Source: Thiorhodococcus minor
GTDB lineage: Bacteria; Pseudomonadota; Gammaproteobacteria; Chromatiales; Chromatiaceae
NCBI RefSeq assembly: GCF_010820565.1
Contig: NZ_JAAIJQ010000014.1
Coordinates: 1 to 64,000 of the forward strand
Reading direction: 5' to 3'
DNA length: 64,000 nucleotides
Positions 16,701 through 25,343 of the stretch are shown here, in pieces. The stretch's first letter is position 1. Every line of letters starts with the position of its first letter. The notes beneath the pieces are model-generated. The model was not told the DNA's origin, did no database searches, and was given only the letters and a program-made list of their open reading frames with translations. A program made the translations under genes and the position numbers.

Positions 16701-18982
16701 TCCTCGTCGGCGAGGAAGAGGCTGTCGTGGTCGGTGACCTGCTCGGCGAGCTGCGCCAGCGTCGAGTCGGACGGCGCGCCCTCGGCGCCAAGGTCGGAGA
16801 TCGCCTCCGAGTCTGGTGCTCCCTTGAGCCTACCGCTCAAGGCATCGGTACGAGACACATAGGGCTCGATGTCGAACAGACGACCCGCGGCCTCTGCGCT
16901 CAGCAAGTCCGGCAGGATGCCAACGGCGTCCGAGACGCAGGCGATCGTCTCCTCGGGGGGAAAGTCCTCCGACTCGATCAGACCATTGAGCAGCGATTCG
17001 ATGGCTTGCGCCAGCGCGGCCACCTGCTGCGCGCCGACGAGCCGGCCACTCCCCTTGAGCGTATGGAAGCTGCGGCTCAGGGTCTGCAGGGCCTCGGTGT
17101 CATGAGGATTGGCTTCCCAGCGCGCGAAGTGCGTCTGCGCGGACTCGGTCTCTTCCGCGGCCTCCTCCAGGAAGATCTCCATGAACTCGGTATCGGTCTC
17201 CTCGCCCGCGGCGAGATCGACACTGTTTTCGATGTCCTCGATGATCGGGGGCGGTGCCAGGGCGGCCTCTTCCGGCTCGATGGCTGGCGCGCTCTCCGGC
17301 TCGCCCATCTCGATGCTGTCCTCGGGCAGCTCGCCCAGCTCGGCGTAAAGGACTGAAATCGATTTGCCGGCGCGATCGATCAGGGTCTCGCCGAGCGGCA
17401 TGGGCGCTTGGAGATGCCCGATGTAGAGCTCCAGGCCGGCAACGGCGTCGGCCAGGTGCTCGAATTGCGATTCGGTAGGCGTCTGACCGGGCAGCATGAA
17501 GCCCCTGCGCACGATGGTGCCGATGGTCTCGGCCAGATCCGCGGCCGGATTCTCGCCCAAGATCCTCAGCGCGCCCGAGACGCTCTGCAGATGCCCGTTC
17601 ATCGGCTCCAGGACCTCGGGTGCACCCTGCTCCGTCTGCCAGGTGGCGATGGCCTCCTTCACCCGCAGCAGCTCGTAGCCCGCCTCACGCAGGGTTGCGG
17701 AGAACAGCTCGGTCAGGTCCATGTCGGGCGCGATGATCTGCTCGGCATTCGGCGTACGGTGCCCCGCGTAGGCCAGCAGAACGGCCTCGATGCCCAGCAG
17801 CTCCATGGCGTAGGATTCCAGGCGTGCGTTGTCCACGCCCAGATCGCCGTCGAGCAGCGACTCGAAATTATCGGCGAGCGTGCGCAAGCGTGCCGGGAGA
17901 TTGCCGACCTCGACGTCGTCCATGGTCGCCGCCAAGCGGCGCAGGGTCTCGCTGAAGCGCGCCACGGCGCCCGCATCCAGCTGCTCGCCATGGGTGATGA
18001 GGTCGAACTGCTCCTTGAGCGCGCCGAACTCGCCGAGCGCGGCCATGGCGAGCGCGGCGACGGCCTCGTCGCCCTCTGCCGCCGCGGCTTGGCCCCCGTC
18101 GGCGGAGAGCCCAGCCTGGCTCTCGCCATAGCGGATCTTGAGCTCACCCATCACGGCGGCCTCGACGCCGGCCTCGGTAAGCGCCGTGAGCAGCTGCTCG
18201 ATCAAGGTCTTGGTGTCGACCTCCGGCCACTGCGGCGGGCGCTGGCTCAATGGCTTGAGGGCCCAGTCGAGATGCCCCAGGAGCGTGCGCGCGGCCGGCC
18301 CGGTCTGAATGCGACCGTCCTGCAGCGCCTCGGTGAAGACCTCGGCGAGGCGAAAGAGGTCCGCGAGCAGCCCCTCCTTGAGATAGTCGTGGAGCTGATG
18401 GAAGAGACTGGTCAGGTGCAGCAGACCTTGGCTCTCGGTGTCGCCCTTGTACCACTCGACCAAATGACGATGGAACTGGGGACGCACCTGGCGCATGACC
18501 TCGGCGAGGATGTCCAGCTCCTCCGGAACCCATTGCGAGTCGCCGTCGCGATCGACGGCGGCGAAGGCCAGCAGCTCGGAGTGGCTCAGCGGGAGCCGGT
18601 CGCAGGCGGCGCGCACCTCGTTGAGAATGGACCAGAGACTGAGCGGCGGCTCATCGAATCCGGCATCCAGGCGATCGAGATGATTGGTCAGCTGATCGAG
18701 CGCCTGCCCCAGGACGGCGATGGTCCCCTGCGGGACCTCGACGTCGGTATCCGCGATCCGCTCGGCGAGCAGGGTCATCTCCTCGGCGAGACGCGCTGGG
18801 GTCGTGAGCTGCAGCGCCAGCAGCACGCCCTGCACCTGCTCGAGCGCCCGCGCCACGGGTGCCAGCTCCGTCTGAGACTCGGATACCCCGCCCGCCGCGA
18901 CGAGATCGCGAACCGGCCGAAGGGTCTCCCCGATCTCGCCCTTGACCCACTTGAGGCCGCCAACCACCTTCTTATCTGCCAT
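13757..18982 (-). CDS. chpA: hybrid chemotaxis histidine kinase of the twitching-motility system
   Basis: ChpA (PilL) is the CheA-like kinase that controls type IV pilus extension and cAMP in Pseudomonas. This 1741-residue version has a roughly 600-residue helical N-terminus without a clear phospho-His, then three HPt domains with the His in FHTLKGSGRL (about 642), LHTLTGSARM (about 799) and LHTLKGSARL (about 1000). The linkers are Glu/Pro/Ala-rich. Then come a dimerisation region, a HATPase core with N-box HLLRNAVDHGLED (about 1326) and SGRGVGLDVV, a CheW-like domain, and a receiver domain with phospho-Asp in LLLDIEMPRMDGYE (about 1666). It is the last gene of pilGHIJ-chpA and shorter than P. 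aeruginosa ChpA. Confidence 0.95.
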   Translation of the reverse strand: MADKKVVGGLKWVKGEIGETLRPVRDLVAAGGVSESQTELAPVARALEQVQGVLLALQLTTPARLAEEMTLLAERIADTDVEVPQGTIAVLGQALDQLTNHLDRLDAGFDEPPLSLWSILNEVRAACDRLPLSHSELLAFAAVDRDGDSQWVPEELDILAEVMRQVRPQFHRHLVEWYKGDTESQGLLHLTSLFHQLHDYLKEGLLADLFRLAEVFTEALQDGRIQTGPAARTLLGHLDWALKPLSQRPPQWPEVDTKTLIEQLLTALTEAGVEAAVMGELKIRYGESQAGLSADGGQAAAAEGDEAVAALAMAALGEFGALKEQFDLITHGEQLDAGAVARFSETLRRLAATMDDVEVGNLPARLRTLADNFESLLDGDLGVDNARLESYAMELLGIEAVLLAYAGHRTPNAEQIIAPDMDLTELFSATLREAGYELLRVKEAIATWQTEQGAPEVLEPMNGHLQSVSGALRILGENPAADLAETIGTIVRRGFMLPGQTPTESQFEHLADAVAGLELYIGHLQAPMPLGETLIDRAGKSISVLYAELGELPEDSIEMGEPESAPAIEPEEAALAPPPIIEDIENSVDLAAGEETDTEFMEIFLEEAAEETESAQTHFARWEANPHDTEALQTLSRSFHTLKGSGRLVGAQQVAALAQAIESLLNGLIESEDFPPEETIACVSDAVGILPDLLSAEAAGRLFDIEPYVSRTDALSGRLKGAPDSEAISDLGAEGAPSDSTLAQLAEQVTDHDSLFLADEELLRIFQDETHEHLAELRAFLERVDAGEPQIGEPVQRALHTLTGSARMSGIDSIARVTKALELCVKPLSSGGASLDEPLLGLFRRAIDGVERRVDELPELGAGAATLTELIDLLEPLVPAPAEPQVEEAPPAEVSAEPSEEAAGIEAEEELEIGDRLSEEPEEPAAEAPAELVEAEQPAPEPEPRPEPPVLAEEAQAAPDPDLAALFLEDARDLLDNLDTQFRNWQLTPQDVGQLDGINRLLHTLKGSARLTGLSAIGDLSHALETRLKALGEDQSVVTDTTLELAQRAVDTIATQVDALEQGAPIPRMTSLVEELSRSPDEETAGAVAEPDVATMRPAPSPEPADVASAAPIQAQPAEQAAAREGAAVSVAPQIRVRSDLLNRLVNHAGEISIYRGRLTQRNGQLGFGLGELDQTVVRLREQLRLLEIETQAQILHRFERSGATSEYDKEFDPLELDRFSRLQQLSGSLAETVNDLISVKEMLGGYQREFTHLLTQQARLADDLQDGLLRTRLVPFVQVVPRLHRLVRQTADSLGKSARLEVIGPEVELDRTILDRLTAPLEHLLRNAVDHGLEDTKTRVAKGKSATGMVTLALRREGNDAVISLSDDGKGMDLEAIRKQAISRGLMAEDAKLPDEALLQFILEPGFTTSGKVTQISGRGVGLDVVASEIKAANGSISLESFPGKGARFTIRLPLTLAIIEAFLVSAGENMYAVPHSTVEGAARINHDELMAIYADDSKTFTARGHQYKVIYLGSVLEPGQEPELGERRSLPLLLARLGDQRVALQVDNLLESQRILVKPLGPQLAGVRWLSGGTILPDGRVALILDALALLRSGAVQDYKPVPMAAHEEAAAEVPCVMVVDDSLTVRRVTSRLLRRQGLEVLTAKDGVEALTLLDERLPDVLLLDIEMPRMDGYELTRHIRRSERLQHLPIIMITSRTGAKHRDYAMQLGVNRYLGKPYQESELLDEISSLLNEHAAAE

Positions 18983-19014
18983 TGGACCGCGACTCGTGGT
19001 CAGTCTGTCCGCAA

Positions 19015-21060
19015 CTATGGGAGCCGGAAGCCGGCAACCGATTTCTCAAGCTCGCTCGAGAGGTTCGCGAGCTCTTCGACCGACTCAGCAGCCCTTCTGG
19101 TGCCATCGTTGTTCTCCTCTGTGATGGCGCGGATGGCCTGCACCGTGTCGTTGATCTCGGCGGCCTGACGCGACTGGCGCTCCGAGGAATCCGCGATCCG
19201 CTTGGTCAGCTCGGCGATGTAGGCCGAGACGTTCTCGATCTCGCGCAGCGCGTCGCCCGCGTTCTCCGCCAGATTGGCGCCCTCCACCACACCCGCGGTA
19301 CTGCCCTCCATGGAGCTGACCGCCTCGTTGGTGTCCGCCTGGATGGTGCGCACCAGCACCTCGATCTGCTTGGTCGCGTTGCGTGAGCGCTCGGCGAGAC
19401 GCTGAACTTCGTCCGCCACCACGGCGAAGCCTCGGCCCGCCTCGCCCGCCATGGCGGCCTGCATGGCCGCGTTCAGGGCGAGAATGTTGGTCTGGTCGGC
19501 GATGTCGTCGATCAGCTCGACGATCTCGCCGATCTCCTGCGAGCTCTCGCCCAGCCGCTTGATGCGCTTGGAAGTCTCCTGGATCTGCTCGCGAATCGCG
19601 TCCATGCCCTGGATGGTGTCGCGCACCGTCTGCGCGCCGCGACCGGCGACCTCGACGGAGCGCGAGGCGACTTCCGCCGACTCGCCAGCGTTGCGCGCGA
19701 CCTCGTCGATCTGCACCGTGAGCGACTGGACCGCCGCGGACGCCTGGGTGATCTGCAGCGATTGCACGCCACTGGCTTCCGCCAGGCGTGCCGCGATGGC
19801 CCGACTGTCCTGCGCCGAGCCCGAGACCTTCGCCGCCGTCTCGTTGATGGTGGTGACCAGGCCGCGCAGGGCCTCGATCGCGTAGTTGAAGGCATCGGCG
19901 ATAGCACCCGTCTTGTCCTCCGTCACCGTCGCCTCGACCGTCAGATCGCCATCCGCAAGATCGCCAAGCTCGTCGAGCAGACGCAGGATGGCGCGCTCGT
20001 CGCGCTCGGTCTGGGACTTGGAGGCCGTTTCGCGGCGCTTGGCCTCTTGCAGCGAGAACATGACGAGGAAGGCCAAGCTGAGCAAGGAGAGGACGGCGAA
20101 CAGCAGCACAGCTCCGGCACCCAAGGGATAGCCGAAGAGCAAGAACTGACGCCCCGCGCCCTGATACTCGTTGATCAGGGTCTCCAAGGCTTCTTGGAGA
20201 CGTGTCGCGGCGGCCTGCATCTTCGGCAGCAGGGCAATCGTCGGGCGCACCTCCTCGAGTCCCGACAGCAGCTGGTCGGCAGCTGGACTCAACGCGTTAT
20301 AGGCCTGGGAGACCGCCGCGAGGGCGGCCCGGGAGCCGCGCCCGCCGTCAGATCTTGCGTTGGCCTGGCTGGTGAGTGTCTCGAGCTGCTGAGAGAAATC
20401 GTCGCGCGCCGATTCGAAGCCGGCAACCGCGTCCGCGTCCTGACCTGCGCTCGACGCGATCCGATCCAGCGCCGCTTCCATGCGGTCGAGGCGCGCGACT
20501 TGCAGACCGCCCTGATAGGCCTGGGTGGCTGGCGCCCCTTCCGCTGCGATCCGAGACGCGGCCTCGGCCATGGCGTTTCGCACCTCGGGAAAGGCCGCCC
20601 GGATTTCCTCGATCCGCGCCGCGACTGCACGCAGCTGATCCTGCGAGCCCAGCACCTGATCAACGGCCGTGCTCAGGGCGCGCCAGGTCTTTTCGGCGCC
20701 GCCGATCGCCGCCTTGAAACGCTCGGTCGCCGCCTGCCGGGTCGCGTCTTCGGTACCTGCCTTCAGCTCGGTGATTCCAGCCTCGAGCGCCGCCTGCTGC
20801 TCGCGGAGCTGCCGCAAGGCCTCGGCATCGCCGGCAACGGCGCCCTTGGCGGAGCCCACCAGCTCCTGCGTCAGGGTCTCTTGAGCCCCCGTGGCGACGG
20901 ACTGACGGGCGTTCAGCTCGTCGATGTGCACGAGCTGCATGTAGCTATAGAAAGCGAGCGCAGCCATCAACAGCGCGCTCAGCGTCAGAAGTACGGTGGT
21001 TATGACTTGAGGTCCACCGATGCCGGGCCTACCCATTCTCATTGTTAATCGCTTCGCCAT
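19015..21060 (-). CDS. pilJ: methyl-accepting chemotaxis protein of the pilus system
   Basis: PilJ is the receptor feeding ChpA. The 681-residue protein, the same size as P. aeruginosa PilJ, has a transmembrane segment near residues 20-45, a periplasmic region with tandem Gln/Ala-rich helical repeats, a second transmembrane segment near 300-330 ([20 protein letters not shown]), a HAMP-like region, and the conserved signalling hairpin with [19 protein letters not shown] and [18 protein letters not shown]. It lies 32 bases before chpA, in the same operon. Confidence 0.95.
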   Translation of the reverse strand: MAKRLTMRMGRPGIGGPQVITTVLLTLSALLMAALAFYSYMQLVHIDELNARQSVATGAQETLTQELVGSAKGAVAGDAEALRQLREQQAALEAGITELKAGTEDATRQAATERFKAAIGGAEKTWRALSTAVDQVLGSQDQLRAVAARIEEIRAAFPEVRNAMAEAASRIAAEGAPATQAYQGGLQVARLDRMEAALDRIASSAGQDADAVAGFESARDDFSQQLETLTSQANARSDGGRGSRAALAAVSQAYNALSPAADQLLSGLEEVRPTIALLPKMQAAATRLQEALETLINEYQGAGRQFLLFGYPLGAGAVLLFAVLSLLSLAFLVMFSLQEAKRRETASKSQTERDERAILRLLDELGDLADGDLTVEATVTEDKTGAIADAFNYAIEALRGLVTTINETAAKVSGSAQDSRAIAARLAEASGVQSLQITQASAAVQSLTVQIDEVARNAGESAEVASRSVEVAGRGAQTVRDTIQGMDAIREQIQETSKRIKRLGESSQEIGEIVELIDDIADQTNILALNAAMQAAMAGEAGRGFAVVADEVQRLAERSRNATKQIEVLVRTIQADTNEAVSSMEGSTAGVVEGANLAENAGDALREIENVSAYIAELTKRIADSSERQSRQAAEINDTVQAIRAITEENNDGTRRAAESVEELANLSSELEKSVAGFRLP

Positions 21061-21201
21061 CTGGTACCGACTCCCGGTGCGTGTCTAACTGAGCTTTATC
21101 GTTCTGTGCGCTCGAGCTCAAGGGCGCCCGGCGTCCCTGAGCCTTCGATCATCCTGCGCGCATCCACGAAAAGAATATCGCCCTGCGCCCAATCCCGCAG
21201 G

Positions 21202-21795
21202 TCATGCCGCCGCATTGAACAGCGGATCACCCATCATCCGCCCCAAACGGACCACTGGAAGCGGACTAGCGTCGAGGAGATAGGAGGCGTCGACGTAGGG
21301 GCGGGCCGGTCCGAGCGCATCCGAGACTTCGTTCACCCGATCCCCGTTCTTGATGTAGCGCATACCGATGGCCTCCGAGACGAGCAGCCCGCAGGGCATC
21401 TCCTCCTGACGCACCACGAGCACGCGCTCGCGGCGACGCACCGCATCGCGCCCGCGCTCGGAGTCCTTGCTCTGGCGCCTTGGCTTGGGCTTGGCGCCGT
21501 CAATGAGGGCAGCAAAGTCGTAGATGGGCAGCAGCGTTCCGCGGTTGTTGGCGACGCCCAGCAGCCAGTGCTTGGTCCCGGGCACGCGTGTGACCTCGGC
21601 TGGCAGCTCGAGGACCTCGGCGATCTGCTCCAGGGGTGTCAGGAAGAGCTGTTTGTTGACCCGGAAGAGGACCGCCGCCCAGCTATCGGGTGGCCTCGCC
21701 TCGTCTGGAAGGCCGGCGGCGCGCGCGCGACAGCGGGCGTCGAGCTTGTGGATCAGCTCGTGGAGAGCGCTTCGGGATTTGTCGCTCCTAGGCAT
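21202..21795 (-). CDS. pilI: CheW-like adaptor of the pilus system
   Basis: PilI couples the PilJ receptor to ChpA. The 197-residue product has the CheW fold, recognisable from FLTPLEQIAEVLELP, GTKHWLLGVANNRGTLLPIYD and VLVVRQEEMPCGLLVSEAIG. Its start overlaps the end of pilH by 8 bases, consistent with coupling. Position between pilH and pilJ, more than sequence alone, decides the name. Confidence 0.9.
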   Translation of the reverse strand: MPRSDKSRSALHELIHKLDARCRARAAGLPDEARPPDSWAAVLFRVNKQLFLTPLEQIAEVLELPAEVTRVPGTKHWLLGVANNRGTLLPIYDFAALIDGAKPKPRRQSKDSERGRDAVRRRERVLVVRQEEMPCGLLVSEAIGMRYIKNGDRVNEVSDALGPARPYVDASYLLDASPLPVVRLGRMMGDPLFNAAA

Positions 21796-22237
21796 CTGGG
21801 CCGCCGTCCAGGAGCTCGGCGATCCGCTCCAGCAGACGCTGACGGTCGACCGGCTTGGCCATATAGTCGGTCGCGCCTTGGCGCATGCCCCAAGTGCGGT
21901 CCGTTTGCATGTCCTTGGTGGTCACCATGATGATAGGCGTGCCCCCGATCTCGGGATCCTTGCGGATCAGGCGCGTGGCCTGATAACCGTTGAGCACCGG
22001 CATGATGACGTCCATGAGGATAAGGTCCGGCTTGATGCTGCGAGCCGCCTCGACGGCCTCTTCGCCGTTGGTCGCCGTCTCGACCTCGTAGCCGGCCTTC
22101 ATCAAGGTGCTGGTGAAGATCCGCGTCTCCGTGGGGGAGTCGTCGACCACGAGGATGGTCGCGCCCTGGGCCTTGGCGTCCGCGGCGCTCGGCGCTTTGG
22201 CCGAGGGCGAGCTTGATTTTCGGAAGAAGCGTCTCAT
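21788..22237 (-). CDS. pilH: response regulator of twitching motility, PilH type
   Basis: This is a single receiver domain with a 25-residue basic N-terminal extension. The acidic pocket is ILVVDDS, the phospho-acceptor is Asp76 in LILMDVIMP, followed by the switch Thr in MVTTKD and the conserved Lys in YMAKPVD. PilH acts as the CheY partner for pilus retraction and as a phosphate sink in Pseudomonas. The N-terminal extension (RRFFRKSSSPSAKAP) is longer than in typical PilH. Confidence 0.92.
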   Translation of the reverse strand: MRRFFRKSSSPSAKAPSAADAKAQGATILVVDDSPTETRIFTSTLMKAGYEVETATNGEEAVEAARSIKPDLILMDVIMPVLNGYQATRLIRKDPEIGGTPIIMVTTKDMQTDRTWGMRQGATDYMAKPVDRQRLLERIAELLDGGPDA

Positions 22238-22345
22238 TGGCGTGCTTTGGAGATCATCGGCGATTGGTCCCTAAGCAGCTCGCCCGAGGCGACGATCGCA
22301 CATCAGGGGCTGCGGCAAGTTCGCGCTCGAAGCGAGCGCGGACGC

Positions 22346-22762
22346 TCAGGCTCCGGACTGACCCTGGTCCGCTCTCTCGGGGAGGTTGGCCCGCACGGCC
22401 CCCAGCAGCTCGTCACCCGTGAAGGGCTTGGAGAGATAGAGCTGGGCGCCCACCAAACGTCCCTTGGCGCGATCGAAAAGCCCATCCTTGCTCGATAGCA
22501 TGACAACGGGCGTATGCTTCAACATTGGATTGCTCTTGATGAGGGCACAGGTGTGATACCCATCGAGCCGCGGCATCATAATGTCGACGAAGACGAGGTC
22601 CGGCTTGAAGCTGACGACCTTGCCCAGGGCCTCGAAGCCGTCCTCCGCGACGCAAACCTCGCAGCCCGCCTTCTTGAGCATGGTCTCCGCGCTGCGGCGG
22701 ATGGTCTTGCTGTCGTCGATGACCAGGACTCTGGCGCCACGCAAGTCAGAATTATCCTTCAT
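22346..22762 (-). CDS. pilG: response regulator of twitching motility, PilG type
   Basis: This 138-residue CheY-like receiver has VLVIDDSKTIRRSAE, phospho-Asp60 in LVFVDIMMPRLDGYHT, and the conserved Lys in YLSKPF. In Pseudomonas, PilG is phosphorylated by ChpA and promotes pilus extension. It is the first gene of the operon; a 108-base gap separates it from pilH. It diverges from gshB across 282 bases, the same arrangement as in Pseudomonas. Confidence 0.93.
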   Translation of the reverse strand: MKDNSDLRGARVLVIDDSKTIRRSAETMLKKAGCEVCVAEDGFEALGKVVSFKPDLVFVDIMMPRLDGYHTCALIKSNPMLKHTPVVMLSSKDGLFDRAKGRLVGAQLYLSKPFTGDELLGAVRANLPERADQGQSGA

Positions 22763-23044
22763 GATTCCGTCACGCTTGCGGCCAGGCGCCGCGGCGAGTT
22801 AGAGGACGGTTGCTCGTGGCTGTGAGTTGTACCATGTTAGCCTCGGCGCAGCGTAGCGAACGACGTCACCTTTCTGGCAACTAAAGTCGGATGATAGCAA
22901 CTCCTCGCCCTCTCGGCCGACTCCCACACCAGGGCGTCCCTGTGTACGGCCCATCCCTGGCCGATCCTAGAATCGGCGGCCGGTGCCCGCAAGCAAGAAG
23001 CGCCCGGACCCGAATCCGCCCTCACGTCGTAAGAGCGTCGCGCA
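22763..23044. promoter_or_regulatory. divergent promoter region of pilG and gshB
   Basis: Both operons must start here. I looked for -35/-10 pairs and a sigma-54 GG-N10-GC element on both strands and found none convincing. No small gene is evident. Confidence 0.35.
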
Positions 23045-24034
23045 ATGAGTATTGACATCGGCTTCCTGATGGATCCCATCGGCTCAATCAATATCAAGAA
23101 AGACAGCAGCTTCGCCATGATGCTGGCAGCCCAAAGACGCGGCTGGACGCTTTGGTACATGGAGCTTGGCGATCTCTTGATGCTCGAGGGGCAGGCCATG
23201 GCCCGGATGCGCCCCGTCGAGGTGGCGGACGATCTTGGCGAGTGGTTCCGTTTCGGCGAGGAGCATGTCGTCCCGCTCGCTCGGCTCGATGTCCTCATGA
23301 TGCGCAAAGATCCTCCGTTCAACATGGAGTACATCTATGCGACCTACATCCTGGAGCTAGCTCAACAAGCCGGGTGCCTGGTTGTCAACGATCCGCGCGC
23401 ATTGCGAGACTCCAATGAGAAGGTGTTCACAAATGCCTTCCCAATGTGCACGCCACCGACGCTCATCACGCGGCAGCTCGGAGACATCCGCGCCTTTCAG
23501 CGTCAACAGGGCGACATCATCCTCAAGCCGCTCGACGGCATGGGTGGGGCATCAGTCTTCTTGGCCCGTCCCGGGGACGCCAACCTCAGCGTCATCGTCG
23601 AGACATTGACACGACATGGCCAAGCCTACTGCATGGCTCAGCGCTTCATTCCAGAGATCCGCGATGGCGACAAGCGCATCCTCATGATCGACGGCGAGCC
23701 GATCCCTTATTGTCTCGCGCGCATTCCCGCGACTGGCGAGATGCGCGGTAACCTGGCCGCGGGCGCCTCGTCCGAAGCTCGCGCGCTGACCGAGCGAGAC
23801 CGCTGGATTGCTGGGCAGGTCGGGCCGGAGCTGCGCGCGCGCGGCATCCTCTTCGCCGGGCTCGACGTCATCGGCGACTATCTCACCGAGATCAACGTCA
23901 CCAGCCCGACCTGCATTCGGGAGCTGGACGCGGCCCACGGCTTGGACATCGGTGGCGCACTGATGGACTGCATCCAGGGCGAGCTCGAGGCGCCGGGGCG
24001 AGGCTCGCCTCCAGGGCGATCCACGGACGCCTAG
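23045..24034 (+). CDS. gshB: glutathione synthetase
   Basis: GshB joins gamma-glutamylcysteine and glycine using ATP in the cytosol. The 329-residue ATP-grasp protein has the family N-terminus FLMDPIGSINIKKDSSFAM, MRKDPPFNMEYIYATY, NDPRALRDSNEKVF, the ATP-binding IILKPLDGMGGASVF, and INVTSPTCIRELD near the C-terminus, which carries the metal-binding Glu/Asn. All key elements are present. Its place opposite pilG matches Pseudomonas synteny. Just after the stop codon is a 19-base tandem duplication. Confidence 0.96.
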   Translation: MSIDIGFLMDPIGSINIKKDSSFAMMLAAQRRGWTLWYMELGDLLMLEGQAMARMRPVEVADDLGEWFRFGEEHVVPLARLDVLMMRKDPPFNMEYIYATYILELAQQAGCLVVNDPRALRDSNEKVFTNAFPMCTPPTLITRQLGDIRAFQRQQGDIILKPLDGMGGASVFLARPGDANLSVIVETLTRHGQAYCMAQRFIPEIRDGDKRILMIDGEPIPYCLARIPATGEMRGNLAAGASSEARALTERDRWIAGQVGPELRARGILFAGLDVIGDYLTEINVTSPTCIRELDAAHGLDIGGALMDCIQGELEAPGRGSPPGRSTDA

Positions 24035-24039
24035 CGGGC

Positions 24040-24077
24040 TGATCTGCTAGCCTGCCCATGATCTGTTAGCCTGCCCA
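24040..24077 (+). repeat. 19-base tandem duplication after gshB
   Basis: TGATCTGCTAGCCTGCCCA (24040-24058) is followed directly by the same 19 bases with a single C-to-T change (24059-24077). It lies 6 bases after the gshB stop, outside any gene. Confidence 0.8.
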
Positions 24078-24237
24078 ATGGCGAAGAGGCGGCGAGCGGC
24101 GCGGCCGATTCGCCGTGAAACGGAAACGGCGGCGATCGCCCGCGCATCGCCGCCCATGCGCCGAGCACACCAGATCCAGATACGGCCGCGCGACATGCTC
24201 GCGCCCCGTAGCGTCACCAACACTGAGGAGCGACCCT

Positions 24238-25341
24238 ATGCTGTTCTCGTCGTGGCCCTCGAACGGCTCAATGCCTCGCGTCTGGCTTGGAGTCATGCTC
24301 TTGGCGGCATGCGCGATCGGCGGCTGCCAGGACAAAACGCCGGTGATCTTGGCACAGCTCGACGCCTTCGGCGGACAGGTCGACGTCAGTCTCGTTGGCG
24401 TCAGCGAGGAGCAGGCGCAGCAGGCCTCGGCCATCATCGCGCAGGACTTCGCCTTCCTGGAGCGCGACTGGACGCCGGGCAGCTTCGGGCAGCTCGACCG
24501 CGTCAACCGTCTGCTGGCGACTGGAGAATCCTTCGTCGCGCCGCCCTCCTTGCGTCCCCTGCTGGAGCAGTGCAAGCACTACGAGCGGCTCAGCGCGGGT
24601 CTCTTCAACCCAGGTATCGGCAAGCTCATGGCGCTGTGGGGATTTCACGGCGACCCGCCGGCAAAGCCTGTCCCACCTTCGGCGCAGGCCATTGCTGCGC
24701 GAGTCTCGGCCAAGCCGAGTCTCGCGCAGCTCGAGATCCAGGGACTGCAACTGAGATCGACGAATCCTCAGCTCATGCTGGATCTGGGGGCCATCGCACC
24801 GAGCTACGCGATCGATCTCGCCATGGAGCATCTCATGGATCTCGGTGTGCGTAACGCAATGATCCAGACCGGCGGCGAGCTGCGGGCGATCGGCGATCGC
24901 AGTGGACAACCCTGGCGCATCCCCATCCGCCGCCCGAGCGGCTCGGGCGTCTTCGCCATCCTCTCGATCCGCGGCGACGAAAGCATGGTGACGCGCGCCG
25001 CCTATGACCGCAATTTCATCTTCGAGGGCAAGCTCTATCACGCCATCATCGACCCACGCACGGGCCGCCCCGCGGATCAGGTCCGCTCCGTGACCGTCGT
25101 GCGGGACTCTGTCTTTGCGGGGGCCGCCACCGCGACGGCGCTCTTCGTCGCCGGCCCGGAGCGCTGGGCGGCGATCGCGCAGCAGATGGACGCGCGCTAT
25201 GTCGTCCTGGTGGATGCGGCAGGTCGCGTGCACATGACGCAGGCCATGGCGGACCGCATCGAGCTCGTCGACAGCGACGAGGAGATTCTCATCGCCAAGG
25301 ACGCGGTCGCCCGCCTCGCCGCCACACGATCGGGGCTCTAG
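24238..25341 (+). CDS. apbE: ApbE-family FAD:protein FMN transferase, lipoprotein
   Basis: ApbE attaches FMN covalently to Thr of periplasmic or membrane flavoproteins such as NqrB/C and RnfG. The ATG at 24238 has GAGGAG upstream and gives 367 residues, with a signal peptide and lipobox (ACAIGGC). Family segments are FGGQVDVSL, DRVNRLLATGE, FNPGIGKLMALWGF, LDLGAIAPSYAIDLAM, MIQTGGELRAIG and HAIIDPRTGRPAD, then AATATALFV. The usual GGIAKGY loop is here GAIAPSY, losing the common Lys, so activity may differ. It lies between gshB and tonB; in Pseudomonas those two genes are adjacent. Confidence 0.88.
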   Translation: MLFSSWPSNGSMPRVWLGVMLLAACAIGGCQDKTPVILAQLDAFGGQVDVSLVGVSEEQAQQASAIIAQDFAFLERDWTPGSFGQLDRVNRLLATGESFVAPPSLRPLLEQCKHYERLSAGLFNPGIGKLMALWGFHGDPPAKPVPPSAQAIAARVSAKPSLAQLEIQGLQLRSTNPQLMLDLGAIAPSYAIDLAMEHLMDLGVRNAMIQTGGELRAIGDRSGQPWRIPIRRPSGSGVFAILSIRGDESMVTRAAYDRNFIFEGKLYHAIIDPRTGRPADQVRSVTVVRDSVFAGAATATALFVAGPERWAAIAQQMDARYVVLVDAAGRVHMTQAMADRIELVDSDEEILIAKDAVARLAATRSGL

Positions 25342-25343
25342 CC

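Noticed and set aside
15392-19168. Long plus-strand open frames (654 and 586 residues) across chpA
   Set aside because: They are antisense to the conserved HPt, HATPase and receiver domains and arise from high-GC third-position bias; their translations are Arg/Gly/His-rich without motifs.
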